Source of the DNA: Bacteroidales bacterium
Lineage (GTDB): Bacteria > Bacteroidota > Bacteroidia > Bacteroidales > P3
Assembly: GCA_016296345.1 (NCBI GenBank)
Contig: JAEDJL010000014.1
Coordinates: 1-43,163, forward strand
Length of the DNA: 43,163 nt
Direction of reading: 5' to 3'
The notes under the pieces are model-generated. The model was not told where the DNA came from, searched no databases, and saw only the letters and a list, made by a program, of their open reading frames with translations. Position numbers and translations under genes: made by a program. Each line of letters begins with the position of its first letter. Position 1 is the first letter of the stretch. Of this stretch, positions 33,054 through 41,512 are shown piece by piece.

Positions 33054-35330
33054 ATGAAAATATCAGTGAGGTTGTCAGGTGTGTTGTTTGCATTTTTGAT
33101 TTTTTCATGCCAAGTATATGCACAAACAAATGCCATAAACAAGCTGTTGAACAAAAAAGAGTACGAAGCAGCATTCGAGAAGCTCACTTCGGCTTACAAA
33201 GACACCAACGATTTGGAGCGAACGGAGCTTATGTTCAAGTACTATTCTGCGGTTGATAATCCATCTTTTAATTCTTGTATGGCATACGGCTATGCAAAGG
33301 CGTACAATCTTCAAACCACGGGAGAAAAAATAGAGCTTGATGAGTTTGTTCGCACAAGTCTTGATATGGCATTCTCGTCGGGAAGTGTCGAAGAGCTTGA
33401 ACAATTTATCGAATGTTTCAATGAATATACCACATACGTCAAAGAGGCCCGTCGAGTGGTCGAACAGCTCGCTTTTGAGCAGGCAAGCATTGACGGAACT
33501 CTCGAAGCCTTTGAGCAATATGTCGCAAAATATCCCACATCGTTGCAAAGCAGTCTTGCAAAACAAAACATAGACAGGTTGATTGTGGAACAAATTTTGG
33601 AAAGCGACGATTTGCAAACACTAAGAGACTTTGCCGCCACAAGCAACAACAAACAATACGTCTCCAAAGCCAAAGCCAAAATTGAGAAAATAGTGTTTTC
33701 CCAAGCTCTCGAAACCAATACGACGGAGGCTTATCAAGAATACCTCTCGGAATATCCCGAAGGCTCATACCACAAGTTGGCAAAGCAACGCTTGGAAGAG
33801 GTCTTGTACAACTCGGCAGTCAAAAACAGCGACATAATCGCCATGTCCGACTTTGTGAAGAACAATAAAAATCACCCTCAGTGGTATTCGGTTTTGGAAC
33901 AGCTCAAAAAAGCAACTTTTTCGCAACTCTCCATTGTCGGAATGCAGACCATAATGGAGGCAGAAGACGACGAAGTATTGCTAAACAAGTTTGCAAGCCT
34001 GTATTTGACCGACACCAGAAAGCAGGTTGCAGACACACTGCTTGCATACTTCCCTTCACTCTCGGGAAGCACTGCCGTGCAGAAAGCAGAAAAGACAAGA
34101 AAAAGCATAGAGACCCTTTTGGCAAAACCAACCATAACTTCCGAAGAGTTCAAAGCCAATCGCAACCTCTTCTATCAAAAAGGCAACTTCCAATCTTTCT
34201 CTTTGGTGATGCACTACATGGAAACCATGAAGTCAAGCAAGGCTTTCAATAAACAAATCTACTCTCCGCTCACTCTTAATCTGCAACAATCCGAATGGTT
34301 GCCGCTTTTTGTGCAGCAAAAGAGCCTTCCCGCTTCAAGAGAACTGAAACCCGCTTCCGAAGAGCTTATTTCCACACGTTCAAACAGGGGATTTTGTTAC
34401 GAAAGCGGCTTGGAAAACAACGATATCTACCGTCTTGAACAAACCAACCAAGGCAAAACCGACACCATATTGCTCCCTTGTCCGATTAACAGCCGCTACA
34501 ACGAAACCAATCCCGTACTTTCTCCCGACAAAAAGACTATGTACTTTTCTTCAAATGCCGGAGTGAACTACGGAGGCTTGGACATATATGTTTCACACCG
34601 CGAAAACGAGCAACAATGGGATAATTGGAGCGAACCGATTCTGCTCGGAGCAGAGGTGAATACCAAAGAGGACGATGTAGTTGTTGAAGCAGGCGAAAAG
34701 GAAATAGTCATTCGCAGCGGCAAAAGCCAAGAAACAAAACTTATCAGCTTTGAAACCGAACCTGCATTCATAGACGGATACCTCTTGGACCAAGGCGGAA
34801 GATTTTTGAAAGGCGAAATACTCATTTTGGACTCCCTTACGCTCGACACACTCTTCATTACACACAGCAACGACAAAGGATACTTCGCATATTTCAAGCC
34901 CGACCAACCCTATCTTTTGCATTCCCAACTGCAAAACCACATCAACTTCTTCTCAAACGACCTTTCCCAAGTTGTGGTCAGGAGTATAGACGATCTTATC
35001 TCCACAAAGAAACTCTGCATTGTCGAAAACCCGTTTGAACAAAAGAAAAGAAACAAACTATCCGACAAAGGTAGAAGAGATTTGGAGTATTTTGCCAAAA
35101 GCGTCAAGAATATAAATTATACAATCACCATTTCGGTTCATATCCACAGCGAAGCAAAACCCGAAAAAGCTGCCGAGATTGCCTCTCAACAAGCCGATTT
35201 GCTTGCCAACTTTTTGATTAAGAACGGTATTGCGAAAAACAAAATCATAGTTGTGGGTTATGGCAGCGACAGTCCGCTCATTGGCTGGGAGGGAAAGGAC
35301 AGAATAGAGATAGGCTTTCTGAATAATTGA
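33054..35330 (+). CDS. OmpA-family protein with TPR-like and PD40 repeats (PorE-like)
   Basis: This 758-residue exported protein (signal about 1-23, ending CQVYAQ) reads in order: TPR-like helices (about 24-350), beta-propeller-like PD40 repeats (NPVLSPDKKTMYFSSNAGVNYGGLDIYVS near 490), a carboxypeptidase-regulatory-like strand domain (FIDGYLLDQGGRFLKGEILILDS near 570) and an OmpA-like peptidoglycan-binding domain (about 640-758, GYGSDSPLIGWEGKDRIEIGF). The same order is described for PorE, a T9SS periplasmic component of Porphyromonas. Many other OmpA-family proteins share it, so the link is by architecture only. It is the last gene of the guaA run and is followed by array E. Confidence 0.78.
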   Translation: MKISVRLSGVLFAFLIFSCQVYAQTNAINKLLNKKEYEAAFEKLTSAYKDTNDLERTELMFKYYSAVDNPSFNSCMAYGYAKAYNLQTTGEKIELDEFVRTSLDMAFSSGSVEELEQFIECFNEYTTYVKEARRVVEQLAFEQASIDGTLEAFEQYVAKYPTSLQSSLAKQNIDRLIVEQILESDDLQTLRDFAATSNNKQYVSKAKAKIEKIVFSQALETNTTEAYQEYLSEYPEGSYHKLAKQRLEEVLYNSAVKNSDIIAMSDFVKNNKNHPQWYSVLEQLKKATFSQLSIVGMQTIMEAEDDEVLLNKFASLYLTDTRKQVADTLLAYFPSLSGSTAVQKAEKTRKSIETLLAKPTITSEEFKANRNLFYQKGNFQSFSLVMHYMETMKSSKAFNKQIYSPLTLNLQQSEWLPLFVQQKSLPASRELKPASEELISTRSNRGFCYESGLENNDIYRLEQTNQGKTDTILLPCPINSRYNETNPVLSPDKKTMYFSSNAGVNYGGLDIYVSHRENEQQWDNWSEPILLGAEVNTKEDDVVVEAGEKEIVIRSGKSQETKLISFETEPAFIDGYLLDQGGRFLKGEILILDSLTLDTLFITHSNDKGYFAYFKPDQPYLLHSQLQNHINFFSNDLSQVVVRSIDDLISTKKLCIVENPFEQKKRNKLSDKGRRDLEYFAKSVKNINYTITISVHIHSEAKPEKAAEIASQQADLLANFLIKNGIAKNKIIVVGYGSDSPLIGWEGKDRIEIGFLNN

Positions 35331-35358
35331 TTTTCAAAAGGTTGAAAGCACTTTACCA

Positions 35359-35421
35359 ACTCTTCGTTTCGCTCGGATAAAACGCCGTTTTATTCCACTG
35401 ACTCTTCGTTTTGTTTTTATT
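35359..35421. repeat. 21-base-period array E, partly decayed
   Basis: The central unit AAACGCCGTTT (35380) is perfect. It is flanked at exactly 21 bases on each side by two identical variants, ACTCTTCGTTT (35359 and 35401). Spacers are CGCTCGGATA, TATTCCACTG and TGTTTTTATT. It begins 29 bases after the OmpA-family stop and lies before the lpxC promoter. Confidence 0.8.
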
Positions 35422-35496
35422 AAGTCTTTGTCCTGCTTTTTTGCAGTGAAAACAAACACGATTGCAAAGCAGGAAATAGAATTGTTTCTTTAAGAA

Positions 35497-35527
35497 TTGG
35501 CTGTTTCAAATAATATTTCTATCTTTG
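35497..35527 (+). promoter_or_regulatory. Promoter of lpxC-fabZ
   Basis: TTG (35497-35499), a 20-base spacer and TATCTTTG (35520-35527), 15 bases before the chosen ATG, so the transcript has a very short leader. Confidence 0.8.
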
Positions 35528-35542
35528 CAATCGGAAAACATT

Positions 35543-36931
35543 ATGAATATACAGACAACTATTGAGAAACCGTTTGAAATATCGGGAAAGGGATTGCACA
35601 CAGGCAGGAAAGTAAATGTGCGTCTCTTGCCTGCCGGAGACGATTTTGGCATACGTTTCAAACGCATTGACTTGGAAAACACTCCATACGTGGAGGCTGA
35701 TGCACGCCTTGTGGGCGATACTTCAAGAGGTACAAGTTTGGAACAAAACGGCGTGAGAGTGTGTACGATAGAACACCTCATGGCTGCCCTTTTTGCAATG
35801 GAGATTGACAATGTCGAGGTAGAATTGGACGCAGAAGAAGTGCCTATTCTTGACGGCAGTTCACGCATCTGGGTCGAAGGAATAAGAAAAAGCGGCATTG
35901 CAACTCTCACAAAGCCGAGAAAATACTTTGAATTGAAAGAACCGCTCTCTTACAGCGAACCCGAAAGCGGCATAGAGCTGTTGGCACTGCCCTACGATGG
36001 CTTCAGAGTCGATTTATATATAGAATTTGCATCTGAAGTTGTAGGTTCGCAGTCGGCAGTTCTCGGAAGTTTGAGCGAATTTGAGCAAAATTTTGCCTCT
36101 TGCAGGACATTTGTCTTTCTGAGCGAGATTGAGCAGCTGTTGAAACTCAATCTCATCAAAGGCGGAGACCTTGACAATGCCATAATATTTGCAGACAAGG
36201 TTTTGGGACAAAGTCAGATTGACCACCTTGCCGAAGTTTTTTCGATGAATGCGGACAATATAAAAATCGAAAACGGAGTTTTGAACAATGTATGCCCGAA
36301 GTACGACAACGAACCTGCAAGACACAAATTGCTTGACTTCATTGGCGATATTGCATTGACAGGCAGACACATCAAGGCAAGGTTTATCGTTCGCAAACCC
36401 GGACACAGAGTTAATAATCAGTTGGCAAGAAAAATAAAAAACACTATGGAAGATACAAAGAAAGCACCTTTTTACGACCCTAACAAAGAACCTGTATATG
36501 ACATCAAGGCAATAAAACAACACCTTCCTCATCGTTTTCCGATGTTGCTTGTCGATAAGATTATCGAAATTGGCGATGACTATGTTGTAGGCTTGAAAAA
36601 CGTAACGGCAAACGAAGACTTCTTTAACGGACACTTCCCCGAAGAACCTGTTATGCCCGGAGTATTGGTGGTAGAAGCCTTGGGACAGACAGGAGGAATG
36701 CTTGCACTCAAAGATGTTGAAGACCCCGAAGAATATAGTACCTATTTCATGAAATTTGAAGAAGTGAAGTTCAGAGACAAGGTCGTTCCGGGAGACACAT
36801 TGTTGCTCAAGCTCCAACTAATAGAACCAATACGCAGGGGAATTGTGAAGATGAAAGGAACAGCTTACGTTGGCAACAAGATAGCTGTTGAAGCCGTAAT
36901 GATGGCAATGATTACCAAAACGAAAAAATAA
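35543..36931 (+). CDS. lpxC-fabZ: Bifunctional LpxC deacetylase / FabZ dehydratase
   Basis: A 462-residue fusion typical of Bacteroidota. Residues 1 to about 305 are LpxC, the zinc enzyme that removes acetate from UDP-3-O-acyl-GlcNAc, the committed step of lipid A synthesis. H78 (TIEHLMAAL) and the HKLLDFIGDIALTGRH segment provide zinc and catalytic residues. The rest is FabZ, a hotdog 3-hydroxyacyl-ACP dehydratase with LPHRFPMLLVD and the catalytic His in GHFPEEPVMPG. The fusion puts two users of the same hydroxyacyl-ACP pool on one chain. The ATG at 35543 is used because the longer frame overlaps the promoter. lpxA follows after 5 bases. Confidence 0.96.
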   Translation: MNIQTTIEKPFEISGKGLHTGRKVNVRLLPAGDDFGIRFKRIDLENTPYVEADARLVGDTSRGTSLEQNGVRVCTIEHLMAALFAMEIDNVEVELDAEEVPILDGSSRIWVEGIRKSGIATLTKPRKYFELKEPLSYSEPESGIELLALPYDGFRVDLYIEFASEVVGSQSAVLGSLSEFEQNFASCRTFVFLSEIEQLLKLNLIKGGDLDNAIIFADKVLGQSQIDHLAEVFSMNADNIKIENGVLNNVCPKYDNEPARHKLLDFIGDIALTGRHIKARFIVRKPGHRVNNQLARKIKNTMEDTKKAPFYDPNKEPVYDIKAIKQHLPHRFPMLLVDKIIEIGDDYVVGLKNVTANEDFFNGHFPEEPVMPGVLVVEALGQTGGMLALKDVEDPEEYSTYFMKFEEVKFRDKVVPGDTLLLKLQLIEPIRRGIVKMKGTAYVGNKIAVEAVMMAMITKTKK

Positions 36932-36936
36932 CAATC

Positions 36937-37722
36937 ATGAATGAACAACTCTCGTTCGTAAGTCCCGAAGCGAAGATTGGCAAAAATGTAAAGATAGAAC
37001 CTTTTGCGGTTATTTACGAAGACGTGGTTATTGGGGACGATTGCTGGATTGGTCCTCATGTAACCATTTTTCCGGGGGCGAGAATAGGAAAGGGATGTAA
37101 GATTTTCCCGGGAGCAAGCATTGCTGCCATACCACAAGACTTGAAATTTGCAGGAGAAAAGACCACTTGTGAAATAGGAGACAACAATATAATCAGAGAA
37201 TTTGTAACAATCAATCGCGGAACTGCTGCAAGCGGCAAAACGGTTTTGGGGAACAACAACCTGATTATGGCATACGCCCACATAGCTCACGATTGCGTTG
37301 TGAAAAACAACTGTATTCTTGCAAACTCTGCAACACTTGCAGGACATATACTTGTTGATGATTTTGCAATCATAGGAGGGCAGTCTGCCATTCACCAATT
37401 CACTCGCATAGGAAAGCACGTCATTCTTATGGGAGGCTCGCTTGTCGATAAGGATATACCGCCTTACGTCAAGGGAGGCAAGTTTCCGGTTTCCTATTGC
37501 GGAATAAACTCTGTGGGATTGTCAAGAAGAGGATTTTCTCAGCAGACCATAAACAACATTCAGTCGCTTTACCGCATTGTTTTTCAGAGCGGACTTACCT
37601 ATACCAACGCTCTGGAAGAGCTGAAAAAGCAGCCACAGTCGCCTGAAAGAGATGAAATCATCGAGTTTATGACCTTGTCAGAGAGGGGATTGATGAAAGG
37701 GTTTGTTTCGGTGAGAAAGTAA
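36937..37722 (+). CDS. lpxA: UDP-N-acetylglucosamine acyltransferase
   Basis: A 261-residue LpxA, the first enzyme of lipid A synthesis, transferring a 3-hydroxyacyl chain from ACP to UDP-GlcNAc. The left-handed beta-helix hexapeptides are plain from residue 5 on (SPEAKIGKNVKIEPFAVI and so on). The catalytic histidine lies in MAYAHIAHDC, and GGQSAIHQFTRIG follows. The C-terminal helical domain begins near 190 (GLSRRGFS). It forms a trimer in the cytosol. The gene is 5 bases after lpxC-fabZ, clearly co-transcribed, and is followed by a terminator. Confidence 0.97.
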   Translation: MNEQLSFVSPEAKIGKNVKIEPFAVIYEDVVIGDDCWIGPHVTIFPGARIGKGCKIFPGASIAAIPQDLKFAGEKTTCEIGDNNIIREFVTINRGTAASGKTVLGNNNLIMAYAHIAHDCVVKNNCILANSATLAGHILVDDFAIIGGQSAIHQFTRIGKHVILMGGSLVDKDIPPYVKGGKFPVSYCGINSVGLSRRGFSQQTINNIQSLYRIVFQSGLTYTNALEELKKQPQSPERDEIIEFMTLSERGLMKGFVSVRK

Positions 37723-37744
37723 CATTTTTATTTGAAAATCGCAT

Positions 37745-37793
37745 GCAGGGACAGAAGAAAACGTGGTAAACAACATTCTGTCCTTGCTTTTTT
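37745..37793 (+). terminator. Terminator after lpxA
   Basis: Arms GCAGGGACAGAA (37745-37756) and TTCTGTCCTTGC (37776-37787) pair with one G-U, followed by six T. Confidence 0.9.
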
Positions 37794-37821
37794 GTATGTT
37801 CATAAAATAAGACAGAAAGCC

Positions 37822-38865
37822 ATGATAACTTGCGACGATGCAATAATTGAGAAGATGGTTCTTCACAAGGTAGGAAACAAAGTGAACAACGAACCTCTCA
37901 AACTCTCGCAGTCTGAATTTGCACTGCACGGAGAGATAAGCAATATTTTGATAAAGTACTTCACAAGCGGTTTTCGCTCGCCGATTACCTACCGCCTGAT
38001 AGGAGAAAACGGCATTGAGGGCAACCGAGTGGGCAAGGTGGCAAGAGCCATATTTGAAGACCATGGCGAATTGTACTCTCAGAGTGTGGAGATTGCAAAG
38101 TACCTTTACGAAGTTTCGGAGCATCCGAACATCAAATCGGGAGAGCTTTATGTTGTTTTGTTGAGCTGTTGCTTTGTGGAGGGAGAAACGGTCGATGCTT
38201 TGGGAATTTTTAAGTCTGAAAACAGAGAAACTTATCTTAAAGTCTATCCCAAAGACGAGGGATTTGACATCGAAAGCGACAGCGGTATCAATATCAACAA
38301 ATTGGACAAAGGTTGCATAATATATAATAAGGAGGCAGACGAAGGATTTGTTGCACAAGTTGTTGATATGTCAAACAAAGGCAACGAAGCAGCCTTTTGG
38401 ACAGACAACTTTCTTGGTTTGGAACAAAGACAAGACGCTTACTTTAACACTCAGCACACGATAGAAATGTGCAAAGGCTTTGTTTCGGACTACCTTCCGC
38501 AGGAATACGAAATGAATAAGGCAGACCAAGCAGACTTTCTTGCCAAGACGGCAGAGTTTATGAAAGAATACAACCAATTTGATATTGACCGATTTGGCGA
38601 TGAAGTCATGGAAGACGAAGGATTGAAGCAATCGTTCAAAGATTACAAGCAACGATACGAACAAGACTACAACATAGACTTGGCAGACAACTTTACGCTT
38701 GACGAAGCCGCCTTTCGCAAAGGCAAACGACACTTCCGCTCTATCTTGAAGTTGGATAAAAATTTCACAATCTACATTCACGGAGCAAGAAACCTTGTCG
38801 AACAAGGCGAAGACGAAGAAACAGGAAAGAAATACTACAAATTTTTGTACGATAACGAAGCATAA
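37822..38865 (+). CDS. Nucleoid-associated protein, NdpA/YejK family
   Basis: A 347-residue protein of the 37-kDa nucleoid-associated family (YejK/NdpA). The start (ITCDDAIIEKMVLHKVGNKVNNEPLKLS) and the middle (LYVVLLSCCFVEGETVDALGIFKSENRE) are typical, and the C-terminal part is rich in charged residues and probably binds nucleic acid. Family members associate with the nucleoid in E. coli, with no proven enzymatic role. The ATG at 37822 is used because the longer frame would run through the lpxA terminator. It has no visible promoter box and stands alone before enolase. Confidence 0.87.
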   Translation: MITCDDAIIEKMVLHKVGNKVNNEPLKLSQSEFALHGEISNILIKYFTSGFRSPITYRLIGENGIEGNRVGKVARAIFEDHGELYSQSVEIAKYLYEVSEHPNIKSGELYVVLLSCCFVEGETVDALGIFKSENRETYLKVYPKDEGFDIESDSGININKLDKGCIIYNKEADEGFVAQVVDMSNKGNEAAFWTDNFLGLEQRQDAYFNTQHTIEMCKGFVSDYLPQEYEMNKADQADFLAKTAEFMKEYNQFDIDRFGDEVMEDEGLKQSFKDYKQRYEQDYNIDLADNFTLDEAAFRKGKRHFRSILKLDKNFTIYIHGARNLVEQGEDEETGKKYYKFLYDNEA

Positions 38866-38963
38866 AGCCACCGAAAACTCAAAAATGAACAAACCGACAG
38901 CCGTTATGTTGTTTTTGAAAGGCGTTTTTTTCTGATTGTAACCCCGATTTGAGAAAAAATGGC

Positions 38964-38971
38964 TATCTTTG
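38964..38971 (+). promoter_or_regulatory. -7 box of eno
   Basis: TATCTTTG followed by CA, 42 bases before the eno ATG. The nearest TTTG is closer (12 bases) than the usual 19. Confidence 0.6.
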
Positions 38972-39000
38972 CAGTCGATTTATAATAGGAACTAAAAAAT

Positions 39001-39009
39001 AAAGGAGAG
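39001..39009 (+). promoter_or_regulatory. Shine-Dalgarno sequence of eno
   Basis: AAAGGAGAG lies with GGAG six bases before the ATG. Such a strong match is unusual in Bacteroidota, whose ribosomes hide the anti-Shine-Dalgarno sequence. Confidence 0.65.
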
Positions 39010-39013
39010 AATT

Positions 39014-40303
39014 ATGTCTCAGATTATAGGAATTCATTCAAGACAAATCCTCGATTCGAGAGGAAATCCCACAGTAGAAGTTGAAGTTTATACAGAAGCA
39101 GGAGCATTCGGAAGAGCAGCAGTTCCTTCGGGAGCATCGACAGGCGTTCACGAGGCTTGCGAATTGAGAGACGGAGACAAGAACTACTTTTTGGGAAAAG
39201 GAGTTTTGCAGGCAGTGAAGAATGTAAACACTGTTTTGGCAGAAGAGTTGGTGGGAATGCAAGTTACAGAGCAGGGTGCCATCGATGCAAAAATGATAGA
39301 AATTGACGGAACCGAGAACAAGGGAAAGATAGGTGCCAATGCTATTTTGGGAGTTTCTTTGGCTTGTGCCAAGGCTGCCGCAATGGAAACAGGACAAGAA
39401 CTTTTCAGATATGTCGGAGGAGTTAATGCAAACACCCTTCCGATACCTATGATGAACATTCTAAACGGAGGCTCTCATGCAGACAACAGCATAGACTTCC
39501 AAGAATTTATGGTAATGCCTGTTGGTGCAGAATGCTTCTCTCAGGCTTTGCAAATGGGAGCGGAAGTTTTCCACAACTTGAAGAGCGTTTTGAAATCGAA
39601 AGGTTACTCTACAAACGTGGGAGACGAAGGAGGATTTGCTCCAAACCTCGGTTCAAACGAAGAAGCAATAGAAGTAATATTGACAGCAATCGAAAAAGCA
39701 GGATACAAACCAGGCAAAGATGTCTATATCGCCCTTGACCCAGCATCAAGCGAGTACTATATCCCCGAAGAAAACGTATATCACTTGCACAAATCGACAG
39801 GAGACAAACTTACTCCGGAGCAAATGGTAGCTTATTGGAAAGAATGGGTGAACAAATACCCTATCATCTCGATTGAAGACGCAATGGCAGAAGACGATTG
39901 GACAGGTTGGAAAGCCTTGACCGAACAGTTGGGACAAAAAATCCAGTTGGTGGGAGACGATTTGTTCGTTACCAACCCTGCACGTTTGAGAATGGGAATA
40001 GAAAAGGACGTTGCAAACTCTATTTTGGTCAAAGTAAACCAAATAGGTTCGCTAACCGAAACCATCAATGCCGTAAATCTTGCATACAGAAACGGATATA
40101 CAGCAGTGATGAGCCACCGCAGCGGCGAAACAGAAGACACCACCATTGCAGACTTGGCAGTAGCTTTGAACACAGGACAAATCAAAACAGGTTCTGCATC
40201 AAGAACTGACCGTATTTGCAAATACAACCAATTGTTGAGAATAGAAGAAATGTTGGGCGACCAAGCCGTTTATTTGGGAAGCAATTTCAAGTTCGCAAGA
40301 TAA
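39014..40303 (+). CDS. eno: Enolase
   Basis: A 429-residue phosphopyruvate hydratase of glycolysis, cytosolic and probably octameric. All standard blocks are present: RQILDSRGNPTVEVEV, the FGRAAVPSGASTG loop, the GGSHADNSIDFQEFM metal and substrate segment, LVGDDLFVTN, VKVNQIGSLTE with the catalytic lysine, and SHRSGETEDTTIADLAV. The start is fixed by both the conserved N-terminus and a Shine-Dalgarno-like AAAGGAGAG. It appears to be transcribed alone. Codon use is strongly biased, as in highly expressed genes. Confidence 0.98.
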   Translation: MSQIIGIHSRQILDSRGNPTVEVEVYTEAGAFGRAAVPSGASTGVHEACELRDGDKNYFLGKGVLQAVKNVNTVLAEELVGMQVTEQGAIDAKMIEIDGTENKGKIGANAILGVSLACAKAAAMETGQELFRYVGGVNANTLPIPMMNILNGGSHADNSIDFQEFMVMPVGAECFSQALQMGAEVFHNLKSVLKSKGYSTNVGDEGGFAPNLGSNEEAIEVILTAIEKAGYKPGKDVYIALDPASSEYYIPEENVYHLHKSTGDKLTPEQMVAYWKEWVNKYPIISIEDAMAEDDWTGWKALTEQLGQKIQLVGDDLFVTNPARLRMGIEKDVANSILVKVNQIGSLTETINAVNLAYRNGYTAVMSHRSGETEDTTIADLAVALNTGQIKTGSASRTDRICKYNQLLRIEEMLGDQAVYLGSNFKFAR

Positions 40304-40339
40304 CAATTTGCAGCTTTGGAACAAAAAAACGCTCAAAAG

Positions 40340-40371
40340 TTTTGCCAATTCAACAGAATTTGCGAACTTTG
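40340..40371 (+). promoter_or_regulatory. Promoter of rpmB
   Basis: TTTTG (40340-40344), a 19-base spacer and GAACTTTG (40364-40371). The -7 box departs from the consensus only in its first base. The ATG is 47 bases downstream. Confidence 0.65.
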
Positions 40372-40418
40372 CAGCCCGAAAAAGCAGTAACAGAATAATA
40401 ATATAATAAGGTATAGAG

Positions 40419-40658
40419 ATGTCAAAAATTTGTGAGATTACAGGAAAGAAAGCAGTTACAGGAAACAGAGTCTCTCACTCAAACATTAAGACCAAGAGAA
40501 GATTCTATCCAAATTTGCAAATGAAGAAGTTCTATATTCCTGAGGAAGATATGTGGGTAACTTTGAAAGTATCTGCAGCAGGAATGAGAACAATCAACAA
40601 GAAAGGCATAATGGCTTGTCTTAATAATTCTATCGAAAAAGGAATAATCAAGTTCTAA
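40419..40658 (+). CDS. rpmB: 50S ribosomal protein bL28
   Basis: A 79-residue bL28. The N-terminus (MSKICEITGKKAVTGNRVSHSNIKTKRRFYPNL) carries the family's KICxITGKK start and the basic SHSNIKTKRRF segment, and the length is normal for the phylum. In Bacteroides and relatives, as I recall, rpmB is followed by rpmG (bL33), a small DUF4295 gene and ftsY. Here a terminator and a thioesterase gene follow, so the cluster is split in this organism. Confidence 0.96.
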   Translation: MSKICEITGKKAVTGNRVSHSNIKTKRRFYPNLQMKKFYIPEEDMWVTLKVSAAGMRTINKKGIMACLNNSIEKGIIKF

Positions 40659-40681
40659 CAAGCTACATTACAAAGCATAGA

Positions 40682-40716
40682 AACGGGAGTTTGAATTAAA
40701 CAATCAAGCTCCCGTT
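40682..40716 (+). terminator. Terminator after rpmB
   Basis: AACGGGAGTTTGA (40682-40694) pairs with TCAAGCTCCCGTT (40704-40716), including one G-U, across a 9-base loop. The T tract after it is weak, so termination may be partial. Confidence 0.7.
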
Positions 40717-40732
40717 CTGTTAATTTGATAAG

Positions 40733-41146
40733 ATGTACAGTTTTGATACCTATGTAAGAGTAGAATATGTCGATACCGACAAAATGGGAGTTGTTCACAA
40801 CAGCAACTATTTTCGTTATTTTGAGCGTGCCCGCTGTGAGACAATGCGAAACATAGGTGTCAATTACAAGGATATTGAAACTGCTGGACTGATAATGCCC
40901 GTCATTGAGCAATATGCCAAGTATATTTCGCCGGCATACTATGACGATTTGTTGATTGTAAGAACGACAATAAGCGAATTTCCAAACGTGAGAATGCGTT
41001 TTGATTATCAAGTTTTGAAACAGCAAAACGGAGCAGAAAAGCTTTTGTGTCAAGGCTTTAATGTCCTTGCTTTCATGAAGCCCGACAGCACAAGACCGCA
41101 ACCTTGTCCCGAATGGGTAAGAGAAAAATTGCATAAAGTTTTGTAG
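40733..41146 (+). CDS. YbgC-type acyl-CoA thioesterase
   Basis: A 137-residue hotdog-fold thioesterase of the YbgC/4-hydroxybenzoyl-CoA type. YVDTDKMGVVHNSNYFRYFERAR contains the catalytic aspartate and the His-Asn pair of this group, followed by YKDIETAGLIMPVIEQYAKYISPAYYDD. It hydrolyses some acyl-CoA or acyl-ACP in the cytosol; the chain length is unknown. The rpsU -33 element lies inside its last codons. It may be reached by read-through from rpmB. Confidence 0.9.
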   Translation: MYSFDTYVRVEYVDTDKMGVVHNSNYFRYFERARCETMRNIGVNYKDIETAGLIMPVIEQYAKYISPAYYDDLLIVRTTISEFPNVRMRFDYQVLKQQNGAEKLLCQGFNVLAFMKPDSTRPQPCPEWVREKLHKVL

Positions 41147-41170
41147 ATAAGGAAAAAATGTATATCTTTG
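41139..41170 (+). promoter_or_regulatory. Promoter of rpsU
   Basis: TTTTG (41139-41143), a 19-base spacer and TATCTTTG (41163-41170) make a consensus promoter. It overlaps the end of the thioesterase gene. The leader to the ATG is about 55 bases. Confidence 0.85.
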
Positions 41171-41230
41171 CACACGCAATTTAAGTTAAACAAATTACTA
41201 ACAACAAAAAAACAGAAAGAGGTATTAAGT

Positions 41231-41428
41231 ATGATTATTGTTCCAATTAAAGAAGGCGAGAACATCGAGAGAGCTCTCAAAAAATTGAAGAGAAAGTTTG
41301 AAAAAACAGGTGTGGTAAAAGAGTTGAGAAATCGACAAAAGTTTACCAAGCCTTCTGTTGTGGCAAGAGATCGTAAGCTGAAAGCAATCTATATCCAGAA
41401 GTTGCAGCAGCAAGCAATGGATAAGTAG
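41231..41428 (+). CDS. rpsU: 30S ribosomal protein bS21
   Basis: A 65-residue bS21. The sequence MIIVPIKEGENIERALKKLKRKFEKTGVVKELRNRQKF, then VARDRKLKAIYIQ, is the Bacteroidota form, in which bS21 with bS18 and bS6 covers the anti-Shine-Dalgarno end of 16S rRNA. The ATG at 41231 fits the family N-terminus; a longer frame from 41168 lies inside the leader and promoter. GAGGT lies 7 bases before the start, a moderate Shine-Dalgarno match that could let free ribosomes lacking bS21 favour this mRNA (a feedback reported for relatives). A terminator follows. Confidence 0.95.
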   Translation: MIIVPIKEGENIERALKKLKRKFEKTGVVKELRNRQKFTKPSVVARDRKLKAIYIQKLQQQAMDK

Positions 41429-41442
41429 TTTTCGCGAAAAAC

Positions 41443-41477
41443 AAGAGGCTTGCAACAACATTGTAAGCCTCTTTTCG
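41443..41477 (+). terminator. Terminator after rpsU
   Basis: AAGAGGCTTGCAA (41443-41455) and TTGTAAGCCTCTT (41461-41473) form a 13-base-pair stem with one G-U, ending in a short T run. Confidence 0.85.
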
Positions 41478-41512
41478 TTATGAGAGTATAGAACGGTTAA
41501 GTTACTATTGTT

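Noticed and set aside
36014..36817. A 267-codon frame on the minus strand
   Set aside because: It is the shadow of lpxC-fabZ, with no signal or motif.
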